In this document: positions 5,234-5,944 of the stretch, piece after piece
How positions within the stretch are numbered: the stretch's first letter is position 1
How the letters are laid out: the number at the start of each line of letters is the position of its first letter
From: Chloroflexota bacterium
GTDB lineage: Bacteria; Chloroflexota; Limnocylindria; QHBO01
Length of the DNA stretch: 5,944 bases
Reading direction: 5' to 3'
NCBI GenBank assembly: GCA_013697395.1
Contig: JACCWY010000106.1
Location: forward strand, 1 to 5,944
Notes under the pieces: generated by a model
Databases searched by the model: none
What the model saw: the letters and a program-made list of their open reading frames with translations, nothing else
What the model was told of the DNA's origin: nothing
Made by a program: the position numbers and the translations under genes

Positions 5234-5944
5234 GAGCCGACGTACCGCTCCAGGAAGCGACGAAGGGGCAGGCCGGTCGCTCGTTGGTCGGCCGCCGCCT
5301 CGCGGCCGATCCATCGGTAATGCCAGGGCTCGTAGCCGTAGCAGGTCTCGTCCTGGCTATCGGCCGGATAGCTCATCACGAAGCCGTACTCCCAGGCGTG
5401 CGCCGCTATCCAGGCGCCCTCGGCGGAATCGACCGCCCAGTCGCCGAACCGGCCGCTCCAGCCGGGCGACGTCACGTCGATTGCCGTCCCCAGCTGGTGC
5501 TCCGAGTGCCCGGGGCGTGCAGTGCGCAGCAATGCGCCCGCCTTGCCGATGCGCGCCGCCCAGCCGGCGAAGGTCGCTGCCTGCTCCGCGTGGGAACGGT
5601 ACGCGGACTCGACGACGATCATCATCCCTGCCGACCGCCAGGCGGCATGCATCTCGCCGAGGTCTTCCGCCACGACTTCGCGCACGAGCTTCAGGCCCGA
5701 GGCGCCGTCGAGGCCGGCCGTCGCCGCCTCCACGAGGTCGCTCGGGACGTCGTCCGCGGCGAGCGCGTAGGTCCGGTCGAGGACGGCCAGCACCGGCTCG
5801 ACCACCGGTGGGGCGGGCAGGTCGCGGTCGACGCAATGGTCGGCCACGAGCGCGACCGAGTAGCGTGGCACGATCGTCGGCTGTGCCGGTCGCGTCCCGA
5901 GCCCCGCGACCAGCTGCTCCGGCCCGCTGCCGGCGGGCGTGGCC
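5230..5944 (-). CDS. VanY-type D-alanyl-D-alanine carboxypeptidase (M15 zinc peptidase), 5' end beyond window
   Basis: This enzyme family removes the terminal D-Ala from peptidoglycan stem peptides outside the cytoplasmic membrane. Counting from the GTG at 5871, the zinc and catalytic motifs are complete: SAYRSHAEQ (89-97), S123-x-H125-x-x-G-x-A-x-D132 within HSEHQLGTAIDV (zinc ligands H125 and D132), and EPWHYRW (181-187; E181 general base, H184 third zinc ligand). The preceding stretch, VLDRTYALAADDVPSDLV (about 30-47), is the usual N-terminal approach of the VanY family. The frame stays open without a stop from 5871 to the window edge, and no signal peptide or membrane anchor follows the GTG. 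The true start therefore probably lies outside the window, and I annotate the gene as 5' partial. No vanR/S, vanH, vanA or vanX neighbours are visible, so this looks like a cell-wall housekeeping enzyme, not a vancomycin resistance cassette. It is followed by the MFS gene with a 4-base overlap. Confidence 0.92.
   Translation of the reverse strand, partial: ATPAGSGPEQLVAGLGTRPAQPTIVPRYSVALVADHCVDRDLPAPPVVEPVLAVLDRTYALAADDVPSDLVEAATAGLDGASGLKLVREVVAEDLGEMHAAWRSAGMMIVVESAYRSHAEQAATFAGWAARIGKAGALLRTARPGHSEHQLGTAIDVTSPGWSGRFGDWAVDSAEGAWIAAHAWEYGFVMSYPADSQDETCYGYEPWHYRWIGREAAADQRATGLPLRRFLERYVGS

Noticed and set aside
5234..5314. Upstream start for the MFS gene at 5314
   Set aside because: The added 27 residues are hydrophilic, Pro/Arg-rich and overlap the catalytic end of VanY. 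The ATGA overlap at 5233 is a better start.
5869..5871. GTG at 5871 as the true start of the VanY gene
   Set aside because: The frame is open to the window edge with plausible coding sequence, and starting here would leave an extracytoplasmic enzyme without signal peptide or anchor.
5230..5944. Vancomycin resistance cassette
   Set aside because: Only a VanY-type peptidase is present, without VanHAX or VanRS. VanY-like enzymes are common chromosomal cell-wall enzymes.

Overview
This is a high-GC bacterial window in which every supported gene lies on the minus strand, so transcription runs right to left. Third codon positions are strongly G/C: a sampled 54-codon stretch of the polymerase gene is about 96% GC3. 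The error-prone polymerase gene is preceded by a perfect Gram-positive-type LexA operator (TAGAAC-N4-GTTCTA). Together these suggest an actinobacterial or Chloroflexota-like soil or environmental lineage. No rRNA or other taxonomic marker is present, so this is inference.

The layout in transcription order is as follows. (1) A VanY-type zinc D,D-carboxypeptidase (M15 family) has its 5' end beyond the right edge. (2) An MFS transporter has its start codon overlapping the VanY stop (ATGA), which indicates translational coupling. (3) After a 51-bp gap holding a plausible promoter that would make a leaderless mRNA, a small lipoprotein with a carboxypeptidase-regulatory-like beta domain follows. 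(4) A RimJ/RimL-type GNAT acetyltransferase begins 12 bp later. (5) After a 31-bp gap holding a perfect 16-bp LexA box, dnaE2 (SOS-induced translesion DNA polymerase III alpha subunit) fills the left half and runs off the left edge. The genes are packed tightly and no stretch over 300 bp lacks a gene. No tRNA, rRNA, CRISPR array, insertion sequence or factor-independent terminator was seen.

The most notable feature is inside dnaE2. The frame is open for 973 codons and has all the expected PHP and palm motifs. However, the two catalytic-aspartate clusters of the palm are about 341 residues apart, against about 152 in E. coli DnaE. The excess is an in-frame insert of roughly 185 residues (about 537-722): first basic and proline/arginine-rich, then a sharply acidic stretch. 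The acidic part uses AT-ending codons (GC3 about 59%, including TTA, AGA and ATA) unlike the rest of the gene. It does not look like an intein. A second LexA-like palindrome, matching the first at 13 of 16 positions, lies 169 bp upstream inside the GNAT gene.

Functionally, dnaE2 appears to be controlled by DNA damage through LexA. The other four genes (cell-wall carboxypeptidase, transporter, lipoprotein, acetyltransferase) form a compact co-directional group with no obvious link to mutagenesis. The usual partners imuA and imuB are not visible upstream of dnaE2.
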